Source: Microvirga arabica
GTDB lineage: Bacteria > Pseudomonadota > Alphaproteobacteria > Rhizobiales > Beijerinckiaceae
Length of the DNA: 64,000 nt
Assembly (NCBI RefSeq): GCF_016811235.1
Contig: NZ_JAFBID010000008.1
Location: 1 to 64,000 of the forward strand
Direction of reading: 5' to 3'
Shown here: positions 17,434-25,650 of the stretch, one piece after another
How positions within the stretch are numbered: the first letter of the stretch is position 1
Layout of the letters: each line of letters starts with the position of its first letter
Translations under genes and position numbers: made by a program
Notes under the pieces: model-generated
Database searches by the model: none
What the model was told of the DNA's origin: nothing
Seen by the model: the letters and a program-made list of their open reading frames with translations, nothing else

Positions 17434-17892
17434 ATGCCCTTGCTGGACTTTTTAGACCCCCAGGCCGTCCTGCCCGCCTTGCGCGTCAACGGCAAGAAGC
17501 AGGCTCTTCAGGAACTGGCTTCCCAGGCGGCCCGGCTCACGGGCCTTCCCGACAGCGCCATCTATGAGGCTCTCCTCCAGCGCGAGCGCCTCGGCTCGAC
17601 CGGGATCGGCGAGGGCATTGCCATTCCCCACGGCAAGCTGGCGGGCCTAACCCGGATCTTCGGTCTCGTGGCGCGGCTCGACAAGCCCGTGAACTTCGAG
17701 GCTCTCGACAGCCAGCCGGTCGATGTGCTGTTCCTGCTTCTGGCCCCGGAAGGCGCCGGCGCGGATCACCTGAAGGCCCTGGCGCGGGTCGCCCGTGTGC
17801 TGCGTGAGCCCGGCCTCATCGAGCGGGTGCGCGCCACCCGGGACGCTGAAGCCCTCTACGCCATCATGACCGAGCTGCCGAAGGCTGCCTGA
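17434..17892 (+). CDS. ptsN: PTS IIA-like nitrogen regulatory protein PtsN
   Basis: This EIIA-Ntr protein has 152 residues. It accepts phosphate in the nitrogen phosphotransferase relay (PtsP, NPr, PtsN) and modulates potassium, nitrogen and polyhydroxyalkanoate metabolism according to its phosphorylation state. The phosphorylatable His lies in GEGIAIPHGKL (about residue 69), and the fold is completed by VDVLFLLLAPEGAGADHLKAL and LYAIM. It is preceded by hpf and a sigma-54 promoter match. Confidence 0.94.
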   Translation: MPLLDFLDPQAVLPALRVNGKKQALQELASQAARLTGLPDSAIYEALLQRERLGSTGIGEGIAIPHGKLAGLTRIFGLVARLDKPVNFEALDSQPVDVLFLLLAPEGAGADHLKALARVARVLREPGLIERVRATRDAEALYAIMTELPKAA

Positions 17893-17985
17893 GTCGCTAC
17901 GGCCGGATTTCTTACCTAACGTAAACATCTCTTTAACGCGTCCCCCGCAATCTTGCCGCAGCGTGACAAGAGGGATTCGGGGGCA

Positions 17986-19977
17986 ATGGCGTTTCTGGCT
18001 CGGTTGAAGCAACCGTCGGTGCGGATGCGCGTCGCGACGTTGAGCGGCGTGATGGTGCTTGGCTTTGCGGTGATCGGTGCGGTGTTCCAGACCGGACGCT
18101 CCGAGGTGGAGCAGGCTTTGGCGGCACAGCAGACCTATTCGGCGCTCGCCGAGAAGGCCAACGGGTTCCGCGGCCGGGCCGACGGACTAAAGGTGGTGGC
18201 GGGCGAATGGACCACGAGCCGCCTCAGCCATCACGGCCAAGCCTTCATGGACCAGCACAAGGCTTTGACGGCCCAGCTCGACGAGATGAGCGCAGCACCG
18301 GGCGCCGCTCTGATCGAGCCCGAGATCGCCGCCTTGAAGCAGCATGCTTCCGCCCTGCTGGGCCAGGGCAGATCCCTCGACAAGCTCTATACCGGCATCG
18401 GCACCAAGCCCGACGAGGGCGCGCAGGGGCGCCTGCTCAAGGCCGAGGCGAATCTCGAGAAGCTGGTGCGGCCGCTGACGGGCAGCGGCGAGACCATCGC
18501 CTGGCGCCTTTGGGCCGCCATGCTCGGCATGTTCAACCAGGAGGCCCGCGCCCGGATCCTGCTCGAGGAGAGCATCCTCGGGGCGTTCGAAGTCGAGCAG
18601 GGGCGGTTTACCCGTGCCCTGTCCCAGCTCTCCGGCGACCTCGCCAAGGAGAAGGCCGCTGTCGAGAGCGCCAGCGTGTCGTTCCAGGAGGCCTTTCACG
18701 CCTGGGGCGAGCTCGAGCGGGAGGTGGCGGGCCAGAGCGAGAAGCTGATAGGCCAGTTCGACCTGCTCGTTCCGGTGCTCGATCAGCTGCTCGCCAAGGT
18801 GCGCGCCGAGGCGCACAAGACCGATGAGCAGCTCACCGCCTCGCAGCAGCGCACCTTCACCCTGATCCTGTGGGCCATGGGCGCGACGCTCCTGTTCGGC
18901 CTTGTCCTGAACTTCATCGTGGGACGTTCAATCTCCCTCCCACTTACCCGCCTGCAGCAGGCCATGCGCCGGCTCGCCGACGGCGATGCCTCCGTCGAAA
19001 TCCCCTCCACCAAGGGAACCGACGAGATCGGCGCCATGGCCCGCACCGTGCTGGTCTTCCGCGACAATGCCCGCGAGCGCGAGCGGCTCACCCAGGAGCG
19101 CGAGGGCATGGCGGCGCTCGATGCAGAGCGCGCCCATGCGATCTCCAACGCGATCATGGCGTTCGACGCCACGGTCGAGCAGATCCTGGCGGAGGTCCGC
19201 GAGGTGACGGGCGATCTCGCCAGGGCCTCCGGACAGCTGGAAGGCTCGGCGAACCACGTGACCCAGCAGGCACAGATCGCAGGCAGCGCCTCCATGCGGA
19301 CGGCGCACAACATGGCGGCGGTGGCGAGCGCCGCCGAGGAGCTCGACGCGTCCCTGTCCGAAGTGGCCGCCCAGACGAATGCTTCGGCAAAAGCCTCCGA
19401 GCGCGCCGTAGCGGAGGCCCGGGGCGCCTCGAGCAGCATGACGACGCTGTCGGCCGCGACGTCCCAGATCGGCGAAGTGGCGGGCCTCATCCGCACCATT
19501 GCGGCGCAAACCAACCTGCTGGCGCTCAACGCCACCATCGAGGCGGCCCGGGCCGGCGAGGCTGGCAAGGGCTTTGCCGTCGTGGCCAATGAGGTGAAGG
19601 ACCTGGCCGGCCAGACCGCCAAGGCCACCGAGGAGATCGCCCGGCAGATCGAAGCGGTGCAGGCGGCCTCACGGGAAACCCTGGTGGCGCTCGGCACCGT
19701 GCAGGCCTCCGTGGAGGATCTGGCCGGGGTCGTGTCCACGGTGGCCGGAACCGTGAGCCAGCAGACGGCGGCGGTATCGGAGATCGCCCAGTCGGTGGCT
19801 CAGGTCTCCACGGAAGCGCAGGCCGGCACCTCGGCGATCGAGACCACGCAGGGCGTTGCCGTGCAGTCTCTCGATGCCGCCCGGGCAGTCGCGGATCTCT
19901 CGGTGGCCCTGGAGCACCAGGCGAAGCGGCTCGGCGCGGAGATCGGCCACTTCCTCAACAGCGTCAGAGCGGCATAG
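17986..19977 (+). CDS. Methyl-accepting chemotaxis protein
   Basis: This transmembrane chemoreceptor has 663 residues: TM1 at about 20-42, a mostly helical periplasmic sensor domain (about 43-295), TM2 (about 300-322, [21 protein letters not shown]), then HAMP (about 325-378) and a long signalling coiled coil. The hairpin tip is [29 protein letters not shown], the CheA/CheW-binding site. A poly-helical ligand domain without PAS or Cache motifs leaves the ligand open. The ATG at 17986 was taken over a TTG at 17953 because translation would otherwise add 11 polar residues with no ribosome site. No che genes are adjacent. Confidence 0.92.
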   Translation: MAFLARLKQPSVRMRVATLSGVMVLGFAVIGAVFQTGRSEVEQALAAQQTYSALAEKANGFRGRADGLKVVAGEWTTSRLSHHGQAFMDQHKALTAQLDEMSAAPGAALIEPEIAALKQHASALLGQGRSLDKLYTGIGTKPDEGAQGRLLKAEANLEKLVRPLTGSGETIAWRLWAAMLGMFNQEARARILLEESILGAFEVEQGRFTRALSQLSGDLAKEKAAVESASVSFQEAFHAWGELEREVAGQSEKLIGQFDLLVPVLDQLLAKVRAEAHKTDEQLTASQQRTFTLILWAMGATLLFGLVLNFIVGRSISLPLTRLQQAMRRLADGDASVEIPSTKGTDEIGAMARTVLVFRDNARERERLTQEREGMAALDAERAHAISNAIMAFDATVEQILAEVREVTGDLARASGQLEGSANHVTQQAQIAGSASMRTAHNMAAVASAAEELDASLSEVAAQTNASAKASERAVAEARGASSSMTTLSAATSQIGEVAGLIRTIAAQTNLLALNATIEAARAGEAGKGFAVVANEVKDLAGQTAKATEEIARQIEAVQAASRETLVALGTVQASVEDLAGVVSTVAGTVSQQTAAVSEIAQSVAQVSTEAQAGTSAIETTQGVAVQSLDAARAVADLSVALEHQAKRLGAEIGHFLNSVRAA

Positions 19978-19995
19978 AAATCGAATGGCCGGGGC

Positions 19996-20718
19996 TTAGG
20001 GCTGCCCGGCCATTTCCCAGACGAGCTGGACATTGGCCGTGTAGCGGATCGTTGCCGGCGGGACGATCGGCACCGACTCGGCGCCCTTGGCCATCGCCAT
20101 CGACATGCGCATATCAGGCTGCGGCTCGAAGGGCTGAGCCGAGCCGTCGCGGATCTCCAGGAGCCGGCCGAGCGACACGCCGGCCGCAGCGGCATAGACG
20201 TCGGCTTGGCGTCTGGCATCCCGCACGGCGGCTTCGCGCGCCTTGTCCGCGCCCTCCTCCTGCCGGTCGAGACCGAAGGTCACCGCCTGGAAGGTCATGT
20301 CGCCGCTTGCCAGGATCTCGCCCGCGAGGCGCCCGACGCCGTCGAGATCACGGGTGGTGATCCGCAACTGATGATGGGCGGAGAACTTCGGGGTCTTCAC
20401 CTCCTTGCCGTCGGGGCCGACCTGCTGGGGCGTCTGGAAGACTTGGAAATTCGCCGTCCTGATGTCCTCCCGCTTGACGCCGAGGCCCTGGATGCGGGCG
20501 AGCACCCGCTCCGTGGCCGTGGTGTTGGCAGCGCTCGCCTGCGCCACCGTCTCGGCCTGCGTTGCCACCGTCACATGGATGCGCGCGAAATCGGGCTTCA
20601 GCTCCGCCTCGCCGGTGCCCATCACGCTGATCGTCGGCTGGCGCGGAGAGGTGGGAGCCTGCGCGAAGACGGGAGAGACGAGGCTCATTGCAAGGAGTGC
20701 GACGGCTGCGGAACGCAT
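19996..20718 (-). CDS. Periplasmic SIMPL-domain (DUF541) protein
   Basis: This 240-residue exported protein has a signal peptide at 1-19 (ending VFA-QA). The SIMPL domain includes PTISVMGTGEAELKPDFARI at the start, the central DIRTANFQVFQ strand and ARRQADVYAAAAGVSLG. Bacterial relatives such as the YggE type are linked to protection from oxidative stress, but the mechanism is unknown. A minus-strand terminator precedes it, separating it from the polyamine-binding gene, so it has its own promoter. Confidence 0.85.
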   Translation of the reverse strand: MRSAAVALLAMSLVSPVFAQAPTSPRQPTISVMGTGEAELKPDFARIHVTVATQAETVAQASAANTTATERVLARIQGLGVKREDIRTANFQVFQTPQQVGPDGKEVKTPKFSAHHQLRITTRDLDGVGRLAGEILASGDMTFQAVTFGLDRQEEGADKAREAAVRDARRQADVYAAAAGVSLGRLLEIRDGSAQPFEPQPDMRMSMAMAKGAESVPIVPPATIRYTANVQLVWEMAGQP

Positions 20719-20733
20719 GACGAGATGTCCTTC

Positions 20734-20768
20734 TTCGAAAAGAAAAGCCTCGCCCGAAGGCGAGGCTT
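20734..20768 (-). terminator. Rho-independent terminator of the binding-protein gene
   Basis: On the minus strand AAGCCTCGCC, a UUCG tetraloop and GGCGAGGCTT form a perfect 10-bp hairpin (20745-20754 with 20759-20768) followed by TTCTTTTC. It ends transcription from the gene at 20811-21896. Confidence 0.85.
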
Positions 20769-20810
20769 GGCGGGCGCGCCGAATGTGCGCGACCGAGTCT
20801 GAGCGCCGGA

Positions 20811-21896
20811 TTAACGGCCGGTCTTCACGCGGGTCCAGAGCCGGGTGACGGTGCGCTGGGAGCGCTCGTCATAGGCCGTGTTGGTGAAGAGCCGCTTCAT
20901 GGTGGCCTCGTCCGGATAGATGCCGGGATTGTCGAGGATCGCCTTGTCGATGTGCTGCTTCGCGGCAAGGTTGCCGGAGGCATAGGACACGAAGTTCGTG
21001 TTCATGGCGGCGATCTCGGGGCGGAGCATGAAGTTGATGAACTCATGCGCTTCCGTGACGTTCTTCGCGTCCGCCGGGATCACGAAGCTGTCGAACCACA
21101 TCAGCGCGCCTTCACGCGGGATGACATAGCCGACCTCGACGTTGTTCTTGGCTTCCTCGGCGCGGCTCTTGGCCTGGATCATGTCGCCCGAATAGCCCAC
21201 CGCCACGCAGATATCGCCGTTGGCGAGCGCGTTGATGTACTCGGAGGAGTGGAACTTCTGGATGTTGCCGCGCACGCGGAACAGGGCATCGCCTGCCTTG
21301 TTCAGGTCCTCGACGCGCTTGGAATCCGGGTTGAGGCCGAGATAGGCGAGCACGCCGGGGAAGAGGTCCTCAGGGCTATCGAGCATGTAGATGCCGCAGC
21401 TTTTAAGCTTTGAGGAGATCTCCGGCTTCAGCACCAGGTCCCAGGTGTTGAGCGGCATGTCGCCCAGGATCTCTTTCACCTTCTTGACGTTCACGCCGAT
21501 GCCGGTGGTGCCCCACATGTAGTTGACGGCAAACTGATTGCCGGGATCGAACACCGCCAGGCGCTGCGTCACCTCCGGCCATTGGTTGGCGAGGTTCGGC
21601 AGCTTTGCCTTGTCGAGCTTCTGGAACACCTTGGCGCCGATCAGGCGCTGCACGAATGGGCCCGACGGCACCACGATGTCGTAGCCCGATTTGCCGGCCA
21701 GAAGCTTGGTCTCGACAATCTCGTTGTTGTCGTAGGTGTCGTAGACCACCTTGATGCCGGTCTGTTTCGTGAACTCGTCCAGCGCCTTCGGGTCCACGTA
21801 GTCGGACCAGTTGTAGACGTTGACCACACGCTCCTGGGCGGCGGCGGCGGTGACAAGGCCGAGGCCCAGAGCAACCGAAGCGAGAAGACGGATCAT
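20811..21896 (-). CDS. Polyamine ABC transporter substrate-binding protein (PotF-like)
   Basis: This periplasmic spermidine/putrescine-type binding protein has 361 residues with a signal peptide at 1-20 (ending AAA-QE). The mature start VVNVYNWSDYVDPKALDEFT is diagnostic for the PotD/PotF family; GYDIVVPSGPFVQRLIGAKV and AVNYMWGTTGIGVN are further family blocks. Asp and Trp residues of the polyamine site are retained (NWSDY, WFDSF). The start at 21896 is set by the signal peptide; the long in-frame upstream extension has no similarity. Its permease and ATPase genes are not next to it. Confidence 0.9.
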   Translation of the reverse strand: MIRLLASVALGLGLVTAAAAQERVVNVYNWSDYVDPKALDEFTKQTGIKVVYDTYDNNEIVETKLLAGKSGYDIVVPSGPFVQRLIGAKVFQKLDKAKLPNLANQWPEVTQRLAVFDPGNQFAVNYMWGTTGIGVNVKKVKEILGDMPLNTWDLVLKPEISSKLKSCGIYMLDSPEDLFPGVLAYLGLNPDSKRVEDLNKAGDALFRVRGNIQKFHSSEYINALANGDICVAVGYSGDMIQAKSRAEEAKNNVEVGYVIPREGALMWFDSFVIPADAKNVTEAHEFINFMLRPEIAAMNTNFVSYASGNLAAKQHIDKAILDNPGIYPDEATMKRLFTNTAYDERSQRTVTRLWTRVKTGR

Positions 21897-21973
21897 CAGG
21901 GGTGGGAACTCCTCAAGATAAGAGAAAGCCTTGATCGGCCAGGCGCTCAATTGAAATCCTATTGCCCCGCACG

Positions 21974-22525
21974 TCAAGGCCGTTTGATCGGGGTCGGTTG
22001 GGCAGCCCGCCATTGAAGGAGACGCTCGTAGATCGAAACGGCTTCCTCGTAGCCGGCGGAGCTGCAGATCTTGCTCAGATTGCCGATACGGCGGCGCAGT
22101 TTTGCATCGAAGCTCACGTCGCCAAAGCCCGCACTCACGCCGCAATACAGCCTTCGACAGGCTCCCTCTGCATCGTCGAAAACGATCCTGTTGGCCTGAA
22201 GCCGCACGGAGAACGTACAAGCCGGCCAGGGATCGTCCTCGCCCGGAACGCTGCGGTAGACCAGCTCTGAACCTTCGACCTCCGCAATGCCGGAGAGATA
22301 GCAGGCATGATGGCCGTTGATCTCGGTGTTGATATAGAAGCTGCCCTGTCGGTAAGGAATGATCTCAAGAAGGTGTTGGGTTCTGAAGGGGCGCTTGGGA
22401 TCGGGAAAGTTTACCGTGACGGGGACCCGGTAAACGCCGGTCAGAGCGTCAAACCTGGAAGGCTCAGCCGAAGCGGCTGACTGGCCAAGGCAGAGGACAG
22501 CCCAGAGAGGTGCCAAGATGCGCAT
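21974..22525 (-). CDS. Secreted protein of unknown function
   Basis: This 183-residue protein has an export signal at 1-20 (MRILAPLWAVLCLGQSAASA). The mature part starts with FDALTGVYRVPVTVNFPDPK, contains Cys residues in HHACYLSGIAEVEG, PWPACTFSV and ACRRLYCGVSAGFGD that could form disulfides, and ends with a predicted helix. The early strand-rich GxYR segment looks like a lipocalin-like or small beta-barrel domain. I do not recognise the family. It is 27 bp downstream of the aminotransferase in the same orientation, so it is probably co-transcribed. Confidence 0.6.
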   Translation of the reverse strand: MRILAPLWAVLCLGQSAASAEPSRFDALTGVYRVPVTVNFPDPKRPFRTQHLLEIIPYRQGSFYINTEINGHHACYLSGIAEVEGSELVYRSVPGEDDPWPACTFSVRLQANRIVFDDAEGACRRLYCGVSAGFGDVSFDAKLRRRIGNLSKICSSAGYEEAVSIYERLLQWRAAQPTPIKRP

Positions 22526-22552
22526 CGACCATTCTCTGCTATCTAGTGCTTC

Positions 22553-23707
22553 TTACCGTGTCTGCCTTACCGCTCTCGCCAACCGCTCCAGCCCGGCATC
22601 CAGCGTCGAATCCTTCTTGGCGAAGCAGAAGCGCACCACGTTCTTGACCGCACCCTCCGCATAGAAGGCCGAGACCGGGATCGCCGCGACCCCGTGCTCC
22701 ATGACGAGGCGGCGGCAGAAGGCGACGTCGTCGGTCTCGCCGAGGGGCGCGATGTCGATGTTGACGAAATAGGTGCCTTGGCTCGGGATCACGTCGAAGC
22801 CCAGCGTCCTCAGGCCGTCCGTGAAGCGGTCGCGGCTGCGGGCAAAGTTTTTGCGCATGTCGTTGAAGTAAGCATCGTCCTTGGCAAGCCCGTAGGCCAC
22901 CGCGGCTTGCAGGTTTGGCGCTGTTGTAAAGGTGAGGAACTGGTGGGATTTCGCCAGCACCTTCATGATTTGGGGTGCGGCGCAGACGAAGCCGACCTTC
23001 CAGCCCGTGAGGCTGAAGATTTTTCCGGCCGACCCGATCTTCACCGAGCGCTCGCGCAACCCGTCGAGCGCGAGGATCGGCCGGTGCTGCCGGCCGTCGA
23101 ACACCACGTGCTCCCAGACCTCGTCGGAGATCGCGATGGCGTCAAACCGGCGACAGAAATCGGCCAGCAGCTTCAGGTTCTCGTCCGAGAAGGTCGTGGC
23201 GGTCGGGTTGAGCGGGTTGTTGAACACAACCGCCTTAGTCTTAGGCGAGAAGGCCTGGGCCAGCGCTTCCTCGGTCAGGCGGAAATGCGGGGGCTGCAGG
23301 GTGACGAATTTCGGCACGCCGCCGGCAAGCCGCACGAGGGGCAGGTAGGCATCGTACATGGGCTCGAACAGCACCACCTCGTCGCCCGGCTCCACGATGC
23401 CGAGGATCGCGCCCGCGAGCGCCTCCGTGGCGCCTGAGGTCACCATCACCTCGGTGTTCGCATCGAGATCGACGCCCTGCCAGTGCTTGTAGTGCGTGGC
23501 GATGGCGGAGCGCAGCTCCGGAATGCCCATCATCGAGGGATACTGGTTGTAGCCGTTCAGCACCGCATCGGCCGCCGCCCGCCGCACGTCCTCCGGCCCC
23601 GGATCGTCCGGAAAGCCCTGGCCGAGATTGATGGCGCCGGTCTCCCGGGCCAAGCTCGACATCACTTCGAAGACGGTGGTGGGCAGGTTGGCGAACAGAC
23701 GATTCAT
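22553..23707 (-). CDS. PLP-dependent class I/II aminotransferase
   Basis: This cytoplasmic fold-type I aminotransferase has 384 residues. It contains INLGQGFPDD, YNQYPSMMGIPELR, the NNPLNPTA loop, the PLP-ring Asp in IAISDEVWEH (about 195) and the Schiff-base Lys in GSAGKIFSLTGWKVGF (about 229), and it binds the substrate carboxylate through Arg in VVRFCF. The pattern is that of the methionine/kynurenine aminotransferase (YbdL/KAT) and N-succinyl-DAP aminotransferase (DapC) group, so the exact substrate cannot be fixed. The gene lies 84 bp beyond the terminator of the candidate RNA at 23791-24130. Confidence 0.88.
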   Translation of the reverse strand: MNRLFANLPTTVFEVMSSLARETGAINLGQGFPDDPGPEDVRRAAADAVLNGYNQYPSMMGIPELRSAIATHYKHWQGVDLDANTEVMVTSGATEALAGAILGIVEPGDEVVLFEPMYDAYLPLVRLAGGVPKFVTLQPPHFRLTEEALAQAFSPKTKAVVFNNPLNPTATTFSDENLKLLADFCRRFDAIAISDEVWEHVVFDGRQHRPILALDGLRERSVKIGSAGKIFSLTGWKVGFVCAAPQIMKVLAKSHQFLTFTTAPNLQAAVAYGLAKDDAYFNDMRKNFARSRDRFTDGLRTLGFDVIPSQGTYFVNIDIAPLGETDDVAFCRRLVMEHGVAAIPVSAFYAEGAVKNVVRFCFAKKDSTLDAGLERLARAVRQTR

Positions 23708-23790
23708 GCCGCTTTCTCTCGGATGGGGTTCTGAGGCGTTGATGTGCTTCGTATCATGGAGCGGCGGGAGATCGAACCGGCAATCGTTCT

Positions 23791-23823
23791 AAAAAAACCA
23801 GCACCGTGTGGCCCGCAGCCGGT
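23791..23823 (-). terminator. Terminator of the candidate non-coding RNA
   Basis: On the minus strand ACCGGC (23823-23818) pairs with GCTGGT (23802-23797), allowing one G-U pair, and is followed by seven T residues (23797-23791). An alternative stem uses CAGCCCACC with GGTGCTG. Confidence 0.55.
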
Positions 23824-24130
23824 GGGCTGCGAGCCTGTGGGTGAGATCGAGGGTGGCGTGTTGGGCAGCCCGGCTCGATGTGGTGTGGTGAGAATGGAAG
23901 AGCCGAGATGCCTCTTCGCGCACGGCTTGTTTAGGCGGACAAGCGGTGCCGGCCCGGTGACCGCCTCAGGCGGGGTCCGTCTGCTCGACGGGGGCCTGAG
24001 ACCGATTCCGACCACCGGCCCACAGCCTGGGCCTCCCGCCAGACCCGCTTGCGAGGCAAGCCTGCGAGACTGTGCCTGCCTCCACACTGCGACGCCTCGC
24101 GAGCGCGCCCCTCGAGAGAGGCAGGTCTAA
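23791..24130 (-). ncRNA. Candidate structured non-coding RNA, ~340 nt
   Basis: The stretch lies between a near-consensus sigma-70 promoter and a hairpin with a T-run on the same strand, and has no credible coding frame. Read 5' to 3' on the minus strand it contains several strong stems in a row. CCTGCCTC pairs with GAGGCAGG, CACAG with CTGTG enclosing CTTGC-CTC-GCAAG, and GGGCC with GGCCC. CCGTC-GAGCA-GACGG and CCGCC-TGA-GGCGG are simple hairpins. I checked for the signature sequences of RNase P RNA (GAAAGUCC), tmRNA (tag codons, TTCGA arm), SRP RNA and the cobalamin riboswitch and did not find them. A 6S-like RNA or an undescribed RNA remain possible. Confidence 0.5.
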
Positions 24131-24136
24131 GGCAAC

Positions 24137-24165
24137 TGTATAGCCGAGCTTGCAGCAACAGTCAA
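24137..24165 (-). promoter_or_regulatory. Near-consensus sigma-70 promoter
   Basis: On the minus strand TTGACT (24165-24160) and TATACA (24142-24137) are spaced by 17 bp, an unusually strong promoter for this GC-rich genome. The start would fall near 24130, at the head of the structured segment. Confidence 0.65.
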
Positions 24166-24199
24166 GAACAAAGTGAGAACATGCACGCGCCCCCTGCTC

Positions 24200-24412
24200 G
24201 TCATGGCCGCACTTGTTGCGGCCATCCACGTCTTCACCCTTGCGTCTCCCTCTGCTCTCATCCTGAGGAGCAGACGCAGTCTGCGTCTCGAAGGATCGTC
24301 CAGTGCCCGCTGGTGCCTCCTTCGAGACGGTCGCTGACGCGACCTCCTCAGGATGAGGCTGGAGAAGCGGAAAGGGAAAACTTGGATCCCCGGACCAAGT
24401 CCGGGGATGACG
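24200..24412. repeat. Composite palindromic repeat, interrupted
   Basis: The left part, GTCATGGCCGCACTTG and on to CCATCCACGTCTTC (24200-24236), is nearly identical to the repeat at 56739. The right part (24381-24412) ends in CCGGGGATGAC, the matching closing arm. A different repeat (24257-24357) sits between the arms, so one element appears inserted in another. Confidence 0.6.
24257..24357. repeat. CTCATCCTGAGG-family palindromic repeat, copy 1
   Basis: The termini CTCATCCTGAGG and CCTCAGGATGAG are perfect inverted copies enclosing internal arms CGTCTCGAAGGAT and CTCCTTCGAGACG. A second copy at 44657-44756 shares most of its length. The element is intergenic and non-coding, of REP/BIME-like size (about 100 bp). 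Confidence 0.8.
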
Positions 24413-24434
24413 AACAGGGTGCCGGTACAAGTGG

Positions 24435-24535
24435 GTGTCATTCCCGGAAGGACGCGCAGCGGAGGGGAGGGGAATCTATGGCACTGCGCGTGCAGGTGGA
24501 TTCCCTTCCCGCACTTCGTGCGCCGGGGATGACAC
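24435..24535. repeat. GTGTCATTCCC-family palindromic repeat, copy 1
   Basis: GTGTCATTCCC at the left and GGGGATGACAC at the right enclose GGGGAATC/GGATTCCC inner arms around 24470-24510. The repeat at 53598-53700 has the same ends and the same GTGGATTCCCTTCCC interior. It precedes the FecCD permease gene by about 110 bp. Confidence 0.7.
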
Positions 24536-24645
24536 GCCGATGCGGCTTCCTGTGACAAGTCCGAAGATGATGAAGCGGGAGACCGAGGCGCTTTGTCCCC
24601 ACGGCGTTTCATGCTCTATCGACGGGAGCAACGAACCTGCCAGCC

Positions 24646-25650
24646 ATGCTCCTCCCCCGCTCACCTCTCATCCCCAGCCTGATCGCCCTCCTCGGCGCGT
24701 TGAGCCTCGCCTCGCTGGTGATCGGCCCGGCGTCGGTCTCGATCCCTACGGCGCTCAAGGCCCTCGCGTCGGACCAGGGCGCCGCCAGCATCGTCGTCCG
24801 GGAGATCCGCCTGCCGCGCACTCTGCTCGCTCTCATGATCGGATGGATCTTTGGCCTGTCCGGCGCGGCGCTTCAAGGGCTGCTGCGCAATCCGCTCGCC
24901 GACGCGGCGGTGTTCGGCGCTCCGCAGGCGGCGGCCTTCGGGGCGGTGCTCGTGATCTATTCCGGCCTCGTCGGCACCCTGTCCTGGGCGCTGCCTTTCG
25001 CGGCCATCGCCGGGGCCCTCCTGTCGATCGGCCTCGTGGTGGCGGTGGCGGGGCGCAGCGCCACCATTGTGGTGCTGGTTCTCGCGGGTCTCGCGGTCGG
25101 GAGCCTCGCGGGTGCCGGCACCTCGCTCGCCATCAGCCTCTCGCCCAACCCTTTTGCGGTCACGGAGATCGTGTTCTGGCTGCTGGGCTCCTTCGAGGAC
25201 CGGTCCATGGTCCATGTGCTCCTTGCCGCCCCGTTCATTCTCGTCGCCTCGCTCCTGATCCTGAGGGCCGCCTCGGGCCTGCGGGCCTTAAGCCTCGGGG
25301 AGGAGACGGCGCGCAGCCTCGGAACCGATGTGGCCCGGCTCCGGGGCCTCATCGTCGCCGGAGCCGCCATCGGCACCGGCGCCTCGGTGGCGGTGGCCGG
25401 GTCCATCGGCTTCGTCGGCCTCGTGGCGCCCCATCTGGTGCGGCCACTCACCGGCTACGATCCGGCCCGCACCCTCGTGCCCGCGGGCCTTGCGGGCGCA
25501 GCCCTGCTGCTCGCGGCGGATTGCGCTGTGCGCCTCATTCCCTCCGGAGCCGAGGTCAAGGTCGGGGTGCTGACGGCGCTCATCGGCGTGCCGTTCTTCC
25601 TTTGGGTGATCGCCCGCCGCAAGGCCGAGCTGGTGGAGGCGCCCGCATGA
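24646..25650 (+). CDS. FecCD-family ABC transporter permease
   Basis: This inner-membrane permease for iron siderophores, heme or cobalamin has 334 residues and about nine to ten hydrophobic helices. Family motifs are VREIRLPRTLLALMIGWIFG, LRNPLADAAVFGAPQAAA, SLGEETARSLG and GSIGFVGLVAPHLVRPLTGY, the last being the ATPase-coupling region. It overlaps the downstream ATPase by 4 bp. No binding protein or outer-membrane receptor gene accompanies the pair, and no B12-box riboswitch is visible upstream, so the substrate is open. A distant binding protein must be assumed. Confidence 0.88.
   Translation: MLLPRSPLIPSLIALLGALSLASLVIGPASVSIPTALKALASDQGAASIVVREIRLPRTLLALMIGWIFGLSGAALQGLLRNPLADAAVFGAPQAAAFGAVLVIYSGLVGTLSWALPFAAIAGALLSIGLVVAVAGRSATIVVLVLAGLAVGSLAGAGTSLAISLSPNPFAVTEIVFWLLGSFEDRSMVHVLLAAPFILVASLLILRAASGLRALSLGEETARSLGTDVARLRGLIVAGAAIGTGASVAVAGSIGFVGLVAPHLVRPLTGYDPARTLVPAGLAGAALLLAADCAVRLIPSGAEVKVGVLTALIGVPFFLWVIARRKAELVEAPA

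Noticed and set aside
23744..24130. Plus- and minus-strand frames of about 128 codons in the gap upstream of the aminotransferase
   Set aside because: Low-complexity Pro/Arg/Gly products without ribosome sites; the stretch has promoter, stems and terminator of an RNA instead.
23928..24645. Cobalamin riboswitch upstream of the FecCD permease
   Set aside because: A partial AGCCTG...GAGAC...CCTGCC resemblance at 24058-24082 lacks the proper B12 box and the conserved core helices, and it lies over 550 bp from the permease start.
24435..25646. Long plus-strand frame in line with the ABC ATPase running across the FecCD permease gene
   Set aside because: Arg/Gly-rich with no similarity in this part; it is the +2 shadow of the permease. 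The ATPase starts at 25647.
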